From: Novosphingobium sp.
Lineage (GTDB): Bacteria; Pseudomonadota; Alphaproteobacteria; Sphingomonadales; Sphingomonadaceae
Reading direction: 5' to 3'
DNA: 64,000 bases
NCBI GenBank assembly: GCA_024236175.1
Contig: JACKKY010000001.1
Location: 124,001 to 188,000 of the forward strand
Shown: one piece after another, positions 1-11,464 of the stretch
Layout of the letters: each line of letters starts with the position of its first letter
Numbering within the stretch: position 1 is the first letter of the stretch
Translations under genes and position numbers: made by a program
The notes under the pieces: generated by a model
What the model was told of the DNA's origin: nothing
The model's input: the letters and a program-made list of their open reading frames with translations, nothing else
Databases searched by the model: none

Positions 1-1844
<1,844 letters not shown>

Positions 1845-1887
1845 TATTGCTCTCCCACTGTCTCGTTATCTCTCGGATTGCCCCGTC

Positions 1888-3180
1888 TCAGACGATCCCG
1901 GCGCCCAGCCCCACCGCCTTGCGCTCCTGCGCCTTGCGCTCGCGGTAGCGGCTGTCGCGATATGTCCTGAGCCAGTCGATCGCCCCGCCCTGCTCTGCCC
2001 GCGCCCTGGCAAGCAGCGGGCCGACATCGGTTTCATACGCGGTCCGCAATGTGCGGAAGGCCAGCATGACGTCGTTATCTTCCTGCGCCTCGTGCAGTGC
2101 CTCGCGGTCGACAAGCAAGGCGCGCGCATAGCAACCGGCTATCGCTTCGGCAGACGACAGCATCGATTCGATCGGATCGGTCACATTGTGCGACTGGTCG
2201 ATCATGTAGGCGGGATCGAAATGCCCGCGCGGATTCGCTTCGGCCTCGGCCAGCTCGTTGAAGACGAGGAACAGCTGGTGCGGATTGATGCTGCCGCTGT
2301 CGAGATCGTCATCGCCATATTTGCTGTCGTTGAAGTGGAAACCGCCAAGCTTTCCCGCCCGGTGCAGCCGCGCCACGATCTGCTCGATATTCACGTTCGG
2401 CGCATGGTGGCCAAGATCGACGAGGCAGCGGCACTTCTCGCCCAGTTCCTGCGCCGCCATCAGCGAGCTGCCCCAGTCCGAAATCACGCTGGAATAGAAG
2501 GCCGGCTCGAACATCTTGTGTTCCAGCATCATCGACCAGTCATCGGGAAGCGCGGCATAGACCTGCGCGGCTGCATCGAGATAGCGCTCAAAGCTGCGGC
2601 CAAGGTCCTGCTGGCCGGGGAGATTGGTGCCGTCGCCGACCCACACAGTCAGCGCGCGCGCGCCGATCTTGCGACCGATCTCGATGCACTCAATGTTATG
2701 TTCGACTGCCTGCCGGCGCGTCGCCTCGACAGTCGAGGATAGCGATCCGGTCGCATATGTTTTCGCCTGGCCAGGCTGGTCCTGGAATGTGTTCGAGTTC
2801 ACCGCGTCGAAGCCGAGGCCATAGCTTTCCGCTTCGTCGCGAAGACCCGCGTAATCGTCGACGCAGTCCCACGGGAAGTGCGGTGAAACGCGCGGCGTGG
2901 TGCGCCCCAGCTGGTTGATGACAGCGCAATCCTCCAGCTTCTCGTGGATGTTGGTTGGCTCGCCGGCGAGCGGGAACTTGGCAAAGCGCGTGCCGCCACG
3001 GCCGGCGCCCCAGCTCGGCACGGCAACGGTCCAGCGTTTGACCTTTTCCAGCACCCGATCGGCATCAATCCCGCGCCGAGCGAGCCGCGCCTTCAGCGCG
3101 CCGTAATCCTCTTCGAGAGCATCGGCTTCACACAAGTTGGACTCTGCGATTAGCTCAGGTGAGATCGGTGTGTTGTGCAT
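1888..3180 (-). CDS. rhaI: L-rhamnose isomerase (Pseudomonas stutzeri type)
   Basis: 430 residues, the usual length of the RhaI subfamily, which is a TIM-barrel xylose-isomerase fold distinct from E. coli RhaA. It converts L-rhamnose to L-rhamnulose in the cytoplasm with two divalent metals. Ligands known from the P. stutzeri enzyme are all present with a one-residue offset: E220 (MMLEHKMFEP), D255 and H258 (LVDLGHHAPN), H282 (GGFHFNDSKYGDDD), D290/D292 and D328 (AYMIDQSHN). I chose the ATG at 3180 because GAAGGGAG lies about 7 bases upstream; a longer frame upstream lacks such a site. It begins 20 bp after rhaD ends, in one operon with it and the GH106 gene. Confidence 0.93.
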   Translation of the reverse strand: MHNTPISPELIAESNLCEADALEEDYGALKARLARRGIDADRVLEKVKRWTVAVPSWGAGRGGTRFAKFPLAGEPTNIHEKLEDCAVINQLGRTTPRVSPHFPWDCVDDYAGLRDEAESYGLGFDAVNSNTFQDQPGQAKTYATGSLSSTVEATRRQAVEHNIECIEIGRKIGARALTVWVGDGTNLPGQQDLGRSFERYLDAAAQVYAALPDDWSMMLEHKMFEPAFYSSVISDWGSSLMAAQELGEKCRCLVDLGHHAPNVNIEQIVARLHRAGKLGGFHFNDSKYGDDDLDSGSINPHQLFLVFNELAEAEANPRGHFDPAYMIDQSHNVTDPIESMLSSAEAIAGCYARALLVDREALHEAQEDNDVMLAFRTLRTAYETDVGPLLARARAEQGGAIDWLRTYRDSRYRERKAQERKAVGLGAGIV

Positions 3181-3199
3181 GGCCTCTCCCTTCTCCAGC

Positions 3200-5314
3200 C
3201 TAGCGCGTGAAGGCCTGTGCGTTGCCCGCATCGACGTTTATCATGTTCCCGGTCGACTTTGCCGACGCATCGCTGGCGAGCCAGTAGACAGCCTCTGCGA
3301 CGTCTTCGGGCAGAACGTCGCGTTTCAACATGGAGCGCTGGCGGTAGTGCTCCTCCAGCTCCTTGCCGCTGTCGATCCCGTGCGCTCCCGCGCGCTCCTT
3401 GCGCCAGTCACCGTCCCAGATGCGGCTGCCCTTGATGACGGCATCGGGATTGACGACGTTGACCCGGATGCCGTCGTCCGCCCCTTCGAGCGCGAGGCAA
3501 CGGGCAAGATGGTTCGTCGCCGCCTTGGCCGATGCATAGGCGCTGGCGTTTTTCGCGGCGGCAACCGCGTTCTTGGATCCGACGAAGACGATGCTCGCCC
3601 CGCCCTGATCCTTCATCCGCTTCAATAGCGGCCATGCATGCTTGGCGGTCAGGAAGTAGCCCTGCGCAAGCACGTCGTAATTTCGTTCCCATAGCTCGAT
3701 CGTGGTTTCCTCGATCGGCGCGGATGAGGCGATCCCGGCATTGGCGACGAGAATGTCCAGTCCGCCAAATTCGCGGGCACAGGCAGCGCAGGCGGCCTGT
3801 ACCTGCATCTCATCGGTGACGTCGCACACGACGCTGCGCACGATGTCCTTGCCGAATTGCTGCACGAATCCGTTCCGCACCTCTTCGAGCGCGTCGCCGT
3901 CACGATCAGCCAGCATCACGCAGGCGCCGTCCGCCATGAGCCTCGCAGCGGCTGCCGTACCGATTCCGCCAGCTCCGCCTGTGACCATCGCGATACGGCC
4001 AACCATCGGTTTGGCTGCCGGCATGCGTCGCAATTTGGCTTCTTCCAGCAACCAGTATTCAATGTCGAAAGCTTCCTGCTCGTCGAGGGCGACATAGTCG
4101 CCGATGGCCTCGGCCCCGCGCATCACATTGATCGCATTGCCGTAGAACTCACCGGCAAGGCGCGCTGTCGCCTTGTCGTTGGCAAAGGTGATGCGACCGA
4201 CGCCCGGAACAAGGACAACAACCGGATTGGGGTCGCGCATGGCTGGCGAGTTTTCCCGCTTGCAGCGTTCATAATATGCCGAATACATGTTCCGGTATTC
4301 GGCGATGGCCCCGGCAAGGTAGTCATCGTCCTGCAACCGTTCGGGATCGAGCGAAAGCGGCTCAATCTTGGTGCGCAGGAAATGATCCGGGCAAGACGTG
4401 CCCAATGCTGCCAGCCGTGCGAAATCTGCCGAATTGACGAATTCGAGCGTCTCCATGTCATCGGACCAATGGCCCAGCCTGTGCCGGGTGCCGGTCATCA
4501 GTTCCCGCAAGCGCGGCATGAGATCGGATACGATGGCGGTGCGGCGGGGAGAAGGAGGATGAACCGCACCGCCAAAGGCCGATCGCTCGGCAAGCTTGTC
4601 ATTCAAGTAACGCGCTGCGTCACCGATCAGGCCGATGGTGCGATGGTAACAGCGTTCCGAACTGTCGGCCCAGCAGATGATGCCGTGGCCGGCCAGCATG
4701 ACCCCTTCGACTTGAGGATTTGCGTGCACATAATCGCGTAGCTGGACACCCAGCGTGTAGCCAGGGCGCTTCCAGGGCAGCCAGCCGATACGCCCGCCCC
4801 AGATTTCCCGTGTGGCGGCTTCACCTTCTGAAGAGGCCGCCAGCGCGATGATGGCGTCCGGATGGACGTGGTCCACATGCGCAAAGGGAAGCAGCGAGTG
4901 CAAAGGCGTGTCGATCGAGGCGGCACGCGCATTCAGGTTGAACGTGCATTGCGGCAGGAAGCCCACCATCTTGTCGTCGTCGTCAGGCCCTGCGTAATGG
5001 CGTTCCAGGCCGAGCAATTTTTCCTGATAGAGTGTGGCGAAGCCGTCGAGCCTCATCGAGCCGATGTCACCGCCCGACCCCTTTACCCACAATACTTCGA
5101 CCGGTTCGCCCGTCAGCGGATCGGGCTCTTCGAGCTTGGCCGAGGTATTGCCCCCGCCAAAATTGGTGATTGTAAGGTCTGATCCCAGGAGGTTCGAACG
5201 GTACAGCAGCAACTCCGCGGGAGAAAGCGAAGCTGCATGCGCCGCATCCCAGCGGTTTTCGGGAATCGCGAAGGGAATTGCGCTTTCACGAACAATGGTG
5301 GCACTGGTCGACAT
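3200..5314 (-). CDS. rhaD: Bifunctional rhamnulose-1-phosphate aldolase / short-chain dehydrogenase
   Basis: 704 residues in two parts. The first roughly 410 form a class II aldolase/adducin domain with a phosphate-binding GGGNTSAKL stretch and candidate zinc histidines in AHVDHVHPDA and AGHGIICWAD. After a short linker comes an SDR domain with TGGAGGIGTA for NAD binding, VANAGIAS, and the catalytic YASAKAA. The first half should split L-rhamnulose 1-phosphate into DHAP and L-lactaldehyde; the second should oxidise or reduce the lactaldehyde. This fusion is known in alphaproteobacterial and other rhamnose pathways (called RhaD or RhaEW). The ATG at 5314 has AGGGG six bases upstream. First gene of the leftward operon, divergent from the kinase gene. 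Confidence 0.93.
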   Translation of the reverse strand: MSTSATIVRESAIPFAIPENRWDAAHAASLSPAELLLYRSNLLGSDLTITNFGGGNTSAKLEEPDPLTGEPVEVLWVKGSGGDIGSMRLDGFATLYQEKLLGLERHYAGPDDDDKMVGFLPQCTFNLNARAASIDTPLHSLLPFAHVDHVHPDAIIALAASSEGEAATREIWGGRIGWLPWKRPGYTLGVQLRDYVHANPQVEGVMLAGHGIICWADSSERCYHRTIGLIGDAARYLNDKLAERSAFGGAVHPPSPRRTAIVSDLMPRLRELMTGTRHRLGHWSDDMETLEFVNSADFARLAALGTSCPDHFLRTKIEPLSLDPERLQDDDYLAGAIAEYRNMYSAYYERCKRENSPAMRDPNPVVVLVPGVGRITFANDKATARLAGEFYGNAINVMRGAEAIGDYVALDEQEAFDIEYWLLEEAKLRRMPAAKPMVGRIAMVTGGAGGIGTAAAARLMADGACVMLADRDGDALEEVRNGFVQQFGKDIVRSVVCDVTDEMQVQAACAACAREFGGLDILVANAGIASSAPIEETTIELWERNYDVLAQGYFLTAKHAWPLLKRMKDQGGASIVFVGSKNAVAAAKNASAYASAKAATNHLARCLALEGADDGIRVNVVNPDAVIKGSRIWDGDWRKERAGAHGIDSGKELEEHYRQRSMLKRDVLPEDVAEAVYWLASDASAKSTGNMINVDAGNAQAFTR

Positions 5315-5354
5315 GCCGAACCCCTAACATTCCCCCTTTCCACAATCAATCTAG

Positions 5355-5380
5355 TTCGATACTAAACGATCATATTCGAT
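5355..5380. promoter_or_regulatory. Three phased TTCGAT-like half-sites in the rhaD/rhaB divergent promoter
   Basis: TTCGAT at 5355-5360, AACGAT at 5365-5370 and TTCGAT at 5375-5380 lie exactly 10 bp apart, on one helical face, in the 84-bp gap between the two divergent operons. Direct repeats phased at one turn are typical of DeoR-family operators, and a DeoR regulator gene closes the rightward operon. Binding by that regulator is inferred. Confidence 0.55.
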
Positions 5381-5398
5381 CACAACATTTTGGGAAGA

Positions 5399-6802
5399 AT
5401 GGCCGCGCAGGGCGCATATATTGTCGTCGACATCGGCAAGACCAACAGCAAGGTCACGCTCTGGTCGCGCGCGGGCGAGCTTCTCGACCGCAAGACGCGG
5501 CCCAACGACACGCCCGTTTCCGAAACGATTCGCCGCCTCGATGTGGACGGGATCGCGGAATGGATTGTGCAAGCACTTTCGGGCTTTTCCGGACATCCGA
5601 TAGAGGCGATCGTACCAGTCGCGCATGGCGCGGGCATGGCGGCCTTGCGCGATGGCGACCTCTGCATCGAACCGCTCGATTACGAGCAATCGTTACCCGC
5701 AGATGTCCTCGATGCTTATCGACAGCAGCGCGATCCATTCGCGCAAACAGGGTCACCCGCCCTTCCCGGCGGCCTCAATGCGGGAGCGCAACTCTACTGG
5801 CTGGAGCAACTGGATGCACAGGCGATCAATCAGGCCACCTTTTTGCCCTGGGCGCAGTATTGGGCCTGGTTCCTCAGCGGCCGTGCCGTTACCGAGGTCA
5901 CCAGTCTTGGCTGTCACTCCGACCTGTGGAACCCGATAGCCGGTGATTATTCCCGGATGGCAAAGCGCAAGGGCTGGGATCGCCGGTTCGCCCCAGTCGT
6001 CCAGGCATCGGATGGTATCGGCACGATCCGCCCGGACCTTGCCGCTGCGACCAAACTGCCGGCAGAGACATGCGTTCTGGCGGGGCTGCACGATTCCAAT
6101 GCCGCGCTTCTTGCCGCGCGCGGCTTCCCCGAAATAGCCGATAACGAAGCGACGGTGCTTTCCACCGGGACCTGGTTCATTGCCATGCGCCTGACCGGGA
6201 AACGCCTGCATCCGGCCGATCTGCCCGAAGAACGGGACTGCCTTGTCAATGTCGATACCTTTGGCAGGCCGGTGCCGTCCGCACGCTTCATGGGCGGGCG
6301 GGAAATCGAAACGCTGATCGAGATCGATACCCGCCAGATCGATATCAGGCCCGATCAGCCGGCACTTCTCAACGCGACGCACGCCGTTCTTGCCAATGGC
6401 GCCATGGTCTTGCCCACGCTCGCACCCGGCTGCGGCCCATTTCCCGCCCATCGCCACCGATGGATCAATCGTCCGTCTGAATGGTTCGAACGCCGCGCCG
6501 CCGCCAGCCTGTATGCCGCGCTGATGACCGATGTATCGCTCGAGCTCATCGGCTCAAGGGAATGTCTGCTGGTCGAGGGGCGCTTTGCCGAAGCCGAAGT
6601 CTTCGTGCGCTCCCTCGCTTCCCTGCGGCCCGACACCCGAGTCTACACCGCAATCGCGCACAACGATGTCTCGTTCGGCGCACTAAGGCTGATCGATCCT
6701 TCCCTGAGTCCAGACTGTGAACTGCGTCTGGTCGAACCGCTGGAATTCGACCTTGACCGATATCGCGAACGCTGGCGCGCCGAAATGGAGAATTGCCAAT
6801 GA
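5399..6802 (+). CDS. rhaB: L-rhamnulokinase, FGGY family
   Basis: About 467 residues of an FGGY carbohydrate kinase. The first ATPase-fold motif is intact (IVVDIGKTNSKVTLW), followed by VAHGAGMAAL and later a phosphate-loop region ATVLSTGTWFI. It should phosphorylate L-rhamnulose to rhamnulose 1-phosphate, the substrate of the divergently encoded aldolase. The start is uncertain: ATG 5399 gives MAAQGAY, but its purine run GGGAAG ends only one base upstream; TTG 5390 would add three residues and has no clear ribosome site. The stop overlaps the ATG of the transporter gene by 4 bp (ATGA), which implies translational coupling. Confidence 0.88.
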   Translation: MAAQGAYIVVDIGKTNSKVTLWSRAGELLDRKTRPNDTPVSETIRRLDVDGIAEWIVQALSGFSGHPIEAIVPVAHGAGMAALRDGDLCIEPLDYEQSLPADVLDAYRQQRDPFAQTGSPALPGGLNAGAQLYWLEQLDAQAINQATFLPWAQYWAWFLSGRAVTEVTSLGCHSDLWNPIAGDYSRMAKRKGWDRRFAPVVQASDGIGTIRPDLAAATKLPAETCVLAGLHDSNAALLAARGFPEIADNEATVLSTGTWFIAMRLTGKRLHPADLPEERDCLVNVDTFGRPVPSARFMGGREIETLIEIDTRQIDIRPDQPALLNATHAVLANGAMVLPTLAPGCGPFPAHRHRWINRPSEWFERRAAASLYAALMTDVSLELIGSRECLLVEGRFAEAEVFVRSLASLRPDTRVYTAIAHNDVSFGALRLIDPSLSPDCELRLVEPLEFDLDRYRERWRAEMENCQ

Positions 6803-8046
6803 GCGAGCTGAGCGTCGAAAAGGACAACTGGAAGGGCACGATTCTCGCAGGCCTTGCCAACTATATCGACTCGGGTTCGATCGTCTCCGGCGCCGCGGCA
6901 TTGGCACTGTGGCAGTCGATGTATGGACTGTCGGACAGTCTGCTTGGCCTGATCGCCGCATTCGGCCCCAATGCCATCGGCGCGGGCATCGGCGCGATGA
7001 TCGGCGGCTGGCTGTGCGACAGGCTGGGCCGCAAGCGCATCTACCAGTATGACATGCTGGTCTACGCCTTTGGCATGTCGATCCTGGTTTTCGCCGTAGC
7101 GCCATGGATGATCGTCACCGGCTTCCTGATCGTGGGCCTGGCAGTCGGCGCGGACATTCCGGCCAGCTGGTCGCTGATCGCTGAGGAAGCACCGGATGAG
7201 CGCCGCGGCAAACACTCGGGGGCCGCGCAGGTATTGTGGAATCTTGGCCCGGTGGTGGTCCTGTTGATGAGTCTGGGACTGGCCGGCCTTGGCGAACTCG
7301 GCGCCAGGATCGTGTTCGCGCATCTGGTAATCGTTGCGCTTGGCCTCACGCTGCTGCGGCGAAGGATGCGTGAATCCCGGCGGTGGGAAGAAACGCAGGC
7401 AGAAGAATACGCAAATCCACCCATTTCCACGCTGTTCAAGGGGCAATATGTGCTCTCGATCCTGGGCCTGGTCGGCATCTACGGTTTCTGGAACCTGTGG
7501 GCAGGCACCAATGGTCTGTTCTTCCCCTACCTGATGGAAACCTTGGGCGTCGCGACGCGCGCGCAAAGCATCGCCATGCAATGCGGCATTTTCAGCCTCA
7601 CGATGATCGCCAATTTCCTGATATTCATGAAATACGTCGACAGGGTCGATCACCGGAAGATGTTCCTGGCCTCCGCGATCATTCATGTGGTCGGCATGGC
7701 GCTCCTGGCGGTCTTTCCGCTGAGCGTGCCGATCGTGCTGATCCACGTCGTGCTGCTGGGCATCGCCGGCGGCTTCGGCGCGCAGGCGTTCTTTCAGCTG
7801 TGGAGTGCGGAAATGTTCCCCACCGCGCTCCGGAGCACTGCGCAAGGCCTGTGCTTTGCCATCGTCCGTGTCGCGTTGGGCGTCTTCAGCTTCTTCGTAC
7901 CGGCACTTGCTACGTTCGATTTCACCGTCCTCGCCTGGATTCTGACCGGTTTCCTCTGCGTAAGCGGCCTGATCGGCTGGTTCTGGGCACCAAGCAATGC
8001 CGGCAAATCGCTTGAACAACTGGAAGCTGAGCGGCACAGAGCCTGA
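6799..8046 (+). CDS. MFS transporter, probable L-rhamnose importer
   Basis: 415 residues, mostly hydrophobic, with about twelve predicted membrane segments. The family signature after TM2 is present (GGWLCDRLGRKRIY), and RRMRESRRWEE starts the central cytoplasmic loop. It belongs to the sugar/metabolite-proton symporter branch of the major facilitator superfamily. Its place between the kinase (4-bp overlap) and the DeoR regulator (one base apart) makes L-rhamnose, or a rhamnose-containing oligosaccharide, the likely cargo. Substrate is inferred from context only. Confidence 0.85.
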   Translation: MSELSVEKDNWKGTILAGLANYIDSGSIVSGAAALALWQSMYGLSDSLLGLIAAFGPNAIGAGIGAMIGGWLCDRLGRKRIYQYDMLVYAFGMSILVFAVAPWMIVTGFLIVGLAVGADIPASWSLIAEEAPDERRGKHSGAAQVLWNLGPVVVLLMSLGLAGLGELGARIVFAHLVIVALGLTLLRRRMRESRRWEETQAEEYANPPISTLFKGQYVLSILGLVGIYGFWNLWAGTNGLFFPYLMETLGVATRAQSIAMQCGIFSLTMIANFLIFMKYVDRVDHRKMFLASAIIHVVGMALLAVFPLSVPIVLIHVVLLGIAGGFGAQAFFQLWSAEMFPTALRSTAQGLCFAIVRVALGVFSFFVPALATFDFTVLAWILTGFLCVSGLIGWFWAPSNAGKSLEQLEAERHRA

Positions 8047-8047
8047 C

Positions 8048-8827
8048 ATGCACGCTGCCGAACGCGAAAAGCTGATCCTCGAAGCAATCAAGCCAGCCGG
8101 TTTCATATCCTATCGCGATCTCGAGGCTAAACTGGATGCGTCTCCCGCCACCATTCGCAGAGACCTTTCGCGGCTCGAAGCCGCCGGCGTAATCGATCGC
8201 GTACATGGCGGCGCAAAACTGGTATCACGTGAAGGAGAGAATAGTCCTGCCCGCCTGACGGGCACTCCTTTCGATCAGTCCATCACCCAGAAGCTGGAAG
8301 AGAAGAAGGCAATCGGCAAGGCTGCAGCATCGCTGTGCCAGCCCGGCGAAGGCATCATGGTCGATGGCGGCACCACCACCCTGCAAATGTGCCCGCACCT
8401 GTCCGGGCTGGACCTTCAGGTACTGACGAATTCGCTGCACATCGTGAACGCCTTGCTTCCTCAGGCCGGTACGAAGATCCTCATTCCCTCCGGATCGGTG
8501 TTTCGCGAGCAGAACATCATACTCGCCCCCGCCGGTGAGGACTCAATGCCTCGCTTCCATGCGCCAAGGCTGTTCATGGGTGCCGCTGCCGTCGGCAGGC
8601 AAGGCGTGATGCAGGCCGACGTCATCCTCGTGGCTGCCGAGAGGCGATTGATCGACCGGGCCGAGGAAGTCGTCCTGATGGTCGACAGTTCGAAGTTTTC
8701 GGCATCTTCCGGTGCGATTGTATGTGGGCTGGACGAGATTGACGTCCTGATCACCGACAACGGAATCACCGACGAGGTCCGCGAGATGGCCGAAGCGGCG
8801 GGGATACAGGTAATCATCGCCGAATGA
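8048..8827 (+). CDS. rhaR: DeoR-family transcriptional regulator of the rhamnose operons
   Basis: 259 residues. The N-terminal winged helix-turn-helix (REKLILEAIKPAGFISYRDL, then SPATIRRDLSRLEAAGVIDR) is the DeoR signature and is followed by VHGGAKL. The C-terminal sugar-phosphate sensor domain contains GEGIMVDGGTTTLQMCPHL and NSLHIVNAL, the usual ligand-binding loops. Such proteins normally repress until a phosphorylated sugar binds, here plausibly rhamnulose 1-phosphate. The ATG at 8048 follows the transporter stop by one base. The probable operator is the phased half-site cluster in the divergent promoter. Confidence 0.88.
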   Translation: MHAAEREKLILEAIKPAGFISYRDLEAKLDASPATIRRDLSRLEAAGVIDRVHGGAKLVSREGENSPARLTGTPFDQSITQKLEEKKAIGKAAASLCQPGEGIMVDGGTTTLQMCPHLSGLDLQVLTNSLHIVNALLPQAGTKILIPSGSVFREQNIILAPAGEDSMPRFHAPRLFMGAAAVGRQGVMQADVILVAAERRLIDRAEEVVLMVDSSKFSASSGAIVCGLDEIDVLITDNGITDEVREMAEAAGIQVIIAE

Positions 8828-8960
8828 CGTCATCGCCTGATTTCACGCCCATCTCTCCACGCCAGCACTAACGCATCTTCCTGGAAACAAGGCAGACAGC
8901 GCGCTTCACCCGCATCGGAGGTTCAAGCGCATGCGTTCGCATGCCTTGCGCCGGCCTGAC

Positions 8961-8974
8961 TGGTAGCGCTATCA
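8961..8974. promoter_or_regulatory. LacI-type palindromic operator upstream of GH78
   Basis: TGGTAGCGCTATCA, built on the perfect 8-bp palindrome TAGCGCTA, lies 70 bp upstream of the GH78 start. A 12/14 match lies at 14359-14372 in the sulfatase/Sde182 promoter region. CG-centred palindromes of this kind are typical LacI/GalR operators; no LacI gene is in the window, so a regulator outside it would be needed. Confidence 0.5.
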
Positions 8975-9044
8975 CCGCGAGATCGAGGCGCTCCGCTCAC
9001 ACAGGAGCTTGCCGAGTACGTTCATCGATCGAGAGGATAGGTTT

Positions 9045-11447
9045 TTGAGAAGCCTCATAATCGGTCCACTGATTTTCGCCTTGATGCCGATCGCCGCTCA
9101 GGCGCGGACCGAAGCTGCAAGGACAATCGAGATGCAAGACGAACCTTGGTCCGCGCGCTGGATCACGCATCCTGACGCAGGACCGCGCGAAGCGGGAGTT
9201 TTCCATTTTCGACGCGACTTCCAAATTGATCTCTTGCCGCAATCCTTCCCCGTTCGCGTATCCGCCGACAACCGCTATCGCCTCTTCGTGAACGGCGTTT
9301 CGGTCGCGACGGGACCGGCACGAAGCGATCCGATGCATTGGCGATACGAATCGATTGATCTTGCCAGGCACCTCAAGCAGGGCCTCAACAGGATTACCGC
9401 CACGGTATGGAACTGGGGCGAGACCAGACCGGTTGCACAGATGACCCTGCGCACAGGCTTCCTTTTTCAGGATGACAGCAAATCGGAAGTATCGCTCGAT
9501 AGCGGCGAAGACTGGCTGGTCACTAGCAACGACGCCTATCGCTTCGAGGCGATCGATCACGCGCAGGTAAAAGGCTATTACGTCGCGGCACCGGGCGAGA
9601 TTGTCGATGGCTCAAGCTACCCATGGGGATGGCAGGACGAAGCTGTGGAGACTGCCGGCTGGCGCCAGGCCAGCGTCGCCGTTTCCGGGCCACATGCGAC
9701 AGGACAGGCCGCGCCGCGTGGATCCGAGATTTTCGGGGTCTTTGCCGACTGGCAACTCGTCCCACGCAGCATTCCGGCCATGGAGGAACGCGTTGTCCGC
9801 TTCCGCAAGGTGGTCCGTGCGAGCGGGATTGCCGCCTCTGACGCCTTCCTGACGGGGGCGGGAAAGCTGATCGTCCCGCCCGGCACCAGCCTGTCGCTGT
9901 TGTTGGATCAGGGCGAACTGACTTCGGCCTATCCGGTGATTGAAGCCAGCGGTGGGAATGGTGCTTCGCTACAGCTTACATACGCAGAGGCACTGTTCGA
10001 CGACGAAGGCGAGAAAGGCGATCGGAACGAAACGCGGGGCAAGTCGGTCCATGGCGTGAGCGACAGGATCCTGTTCGATGGAGGAAACCGCCGCCGCTAC
10101 CAGACCCTGTGGTGGCGCACGTGGCGATACGTGCAGATGGACATCGAAACCGGCGATGCTCCGCTTGTTCTGCATGACCTCCATGGGATCTTCACAGCAT
10201 ATCCGTTTCGACAGAACGCCTCGTTCACAAGCGATCACGCCTGGATCAAGCCGATCTGGGACATCAACTGGCGGGTCCTGCGACTGAGCGCGTTCGAAAC
10301 ATTCATGGACACGCCCTATTACGAGCAGCTGCAATATGTCGGGGATACGCGCGTAGAAGCGCTGATTTCACTCTACAATTCCGGCGACGACCGCCTCATG
10401 CGCAATGCCATCGAGCTGTTCGAGCAGTCGCGCATCCCGGAGGGCATCACTGCAAGCAGATACCCATCCGCCGACCCGCAATTCATCCCGCCCTTCTCGC
10501 TGTGGTGGGTCGCGATGATTCATGACTACTGGATGCACCGCGACGATCCGAAATTCGTCGAGCGCTTCCTTCCCGGGACCAGAAGTGTCCTCAGCTGGTT
10601 CGAACGCCACCTCGATCGCAACGGGATGCTCGGCCCGATGCCCTGGTGGAACTTTCTCGACTGGAATCCGTCTTTCGAAAACGGGACCGCGCCGGGCGCG
10701 AAGGACGGCAACTCGACTGCGCTCACCTTACAGTTCGCCTACACACTCCGCCGCGCAGCCGAGCTGGAGGACCGTATTGGCGAACCGGGTCTTGCGACAC
10801 GATATCGCGAACTCGCGGACAGGCTCGGCACGGCGGCGCGCGAACTCGCATGGGACGATAGTCGCGGCCTATTCGCGGACACGCCGCAGAAGGCAGGGTA
10901 CAGTCAGCATTCGAATGTCCTTGCCGTGCTGGCGGGCGCTGTCCCGGGCAACGAAGCGCGGGCGCTCATGGAACGGGTCCTGACAGACAGGGCGCTGCTG
11001 CAGGCAACCTTCTATTTCCGGTTCTACGTGGATGAAGCCATGCGTGAGGCAAAGCTTGCCGACCGCTATATCGAACGTCTGGAGCCCTGGCGGGAAATGA
11101 TCCGCATGGGCCTCACAACGACGCCGGAGCAACCCGAACCGACGCGGTCCGACTCCCATGCGTGGAGCGCGCATCCCAACTACCACTTGCTCGCGACGGT
11201 GCTGGGCATACGCCCGTCGTCGGAAGGATTCCGCACGGTCGAAATCGCTCCGGCGCTGGGGCCCATGCAAAACGTGTCGGGCAAGATGCCGCATCCCAAC
11301 GGAACAATCGCAGTCGATCTCCGGCGCGCCGGTCCGACGGGACTTTCGGGGACCGTGACGCTTCCGCCGGGACTGGACGGCACATTCGCCTGGAACGGTA
11401 AGCGGCTCGCGCTTGTTTCGGGCAGACAGGTAATCGCTGTCGAATAG
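9045..11447 (+). CDS. GH78 alpha-L-rhamnosidase, secreted
   Basis: 800 residues. I chose TTG 9045 because GAGAGGA lies about 7 bases upstream and it begins directly with a signal peptide (MRSLIIGPLIFALMPIAAQA). A TTG at 9009 would add 12 polar residues and has its purine run too close. Residues about 30-160 are an N-terminal beta-sandwich (WSARWIT, DNRYRLFVNGV). The (alpha/alpha)6 barrel carries the conserved DTPYYEQLQYVGDTR at 422-436, where the GH78 acid residues lie. The C-terminal sandwich is announced by SHAWSAHPNYHLL and LGIRPSSEGFRTVEIAPALG, typical of the family. It releases L-rhamnose from glycosides. Not tightly linked to rhaR (217-bp gap) and probably has its own promoter. Confidence 0.9.
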   Translation: MRSLIIGPLIFALMPIAAQARTEAARTIEMQDEPWSARWITHPDAGPREAGVFHFRRDFQIDLLPQSFPVRVSADNRYRLFVNGVSVATGPARSDPMHWRYESIDLARHLKQGLNRITATVWNWGETRPVAQMTLRTGFLFQDDSKSEVSLDSGEDWLVTSNDAYRFEAIDHAQVKGYYVAAPGEIVDGSSYPWGWQDEAVETAGWRQASVAVSGPHATGQAAPRGSEIFGVFADWQLVPRSIPAMEERVVRFRKVVRASGIAASDAFLTGAGKLIVPPGTSLSLLLDQGELTSAYPVIEASGGNGASLQLTYAEALFDDEGEKGDRNETRGKSVHGVSDRILFDGGNRRRYQTLWWRTWRYVQMDIETGDAPLVLHDLHGIFTAYPFRQNASFTSDHAWIKPIWDINWRVLRLSAFETFMDTPYYEQLQYVGDTRVEALISLYNSGDDRLMRNAIELFEQSRIPEGITASRYPSADPQFIPPFSLWWVAMIHDYWMHRDDPKFVERFLPGTRSVLSWFERHLDRNGMLGPMPWWNFLDWNPSFENGTAPGAKDGNSTALTLQFAYTLRRAAELEDRIGEPGLATRYRELADRLGTAARELAWDDSRGLFADTPQKAGYSQHSNVLAVLAGAVPGNEARALMERVLTDRALLQATFYFRFYVDEAMREAKLADRYIERLEPWREMIRMGLTTTPEQPEPTRSDSHAWSAHPNYHLLATVLGIRPSSEGFRTVEIAPALGPMQNVSGKMPHPNGTIAVDLRRAGPTGLSGTVTLPPGLDGTFAWNGKRLALVSGRQVIAVE

Positions 11448-11464
11448 CAGTTGCGTGACATACG

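Noticed and set aside
6643..8106. A 487-codon open frame on the minus strand
   Set aside because: Opposite the transporter gene. Its translation is a His/Asp/Gln/Arg-rich string, the complement of hydrophobic codons, not a protein.
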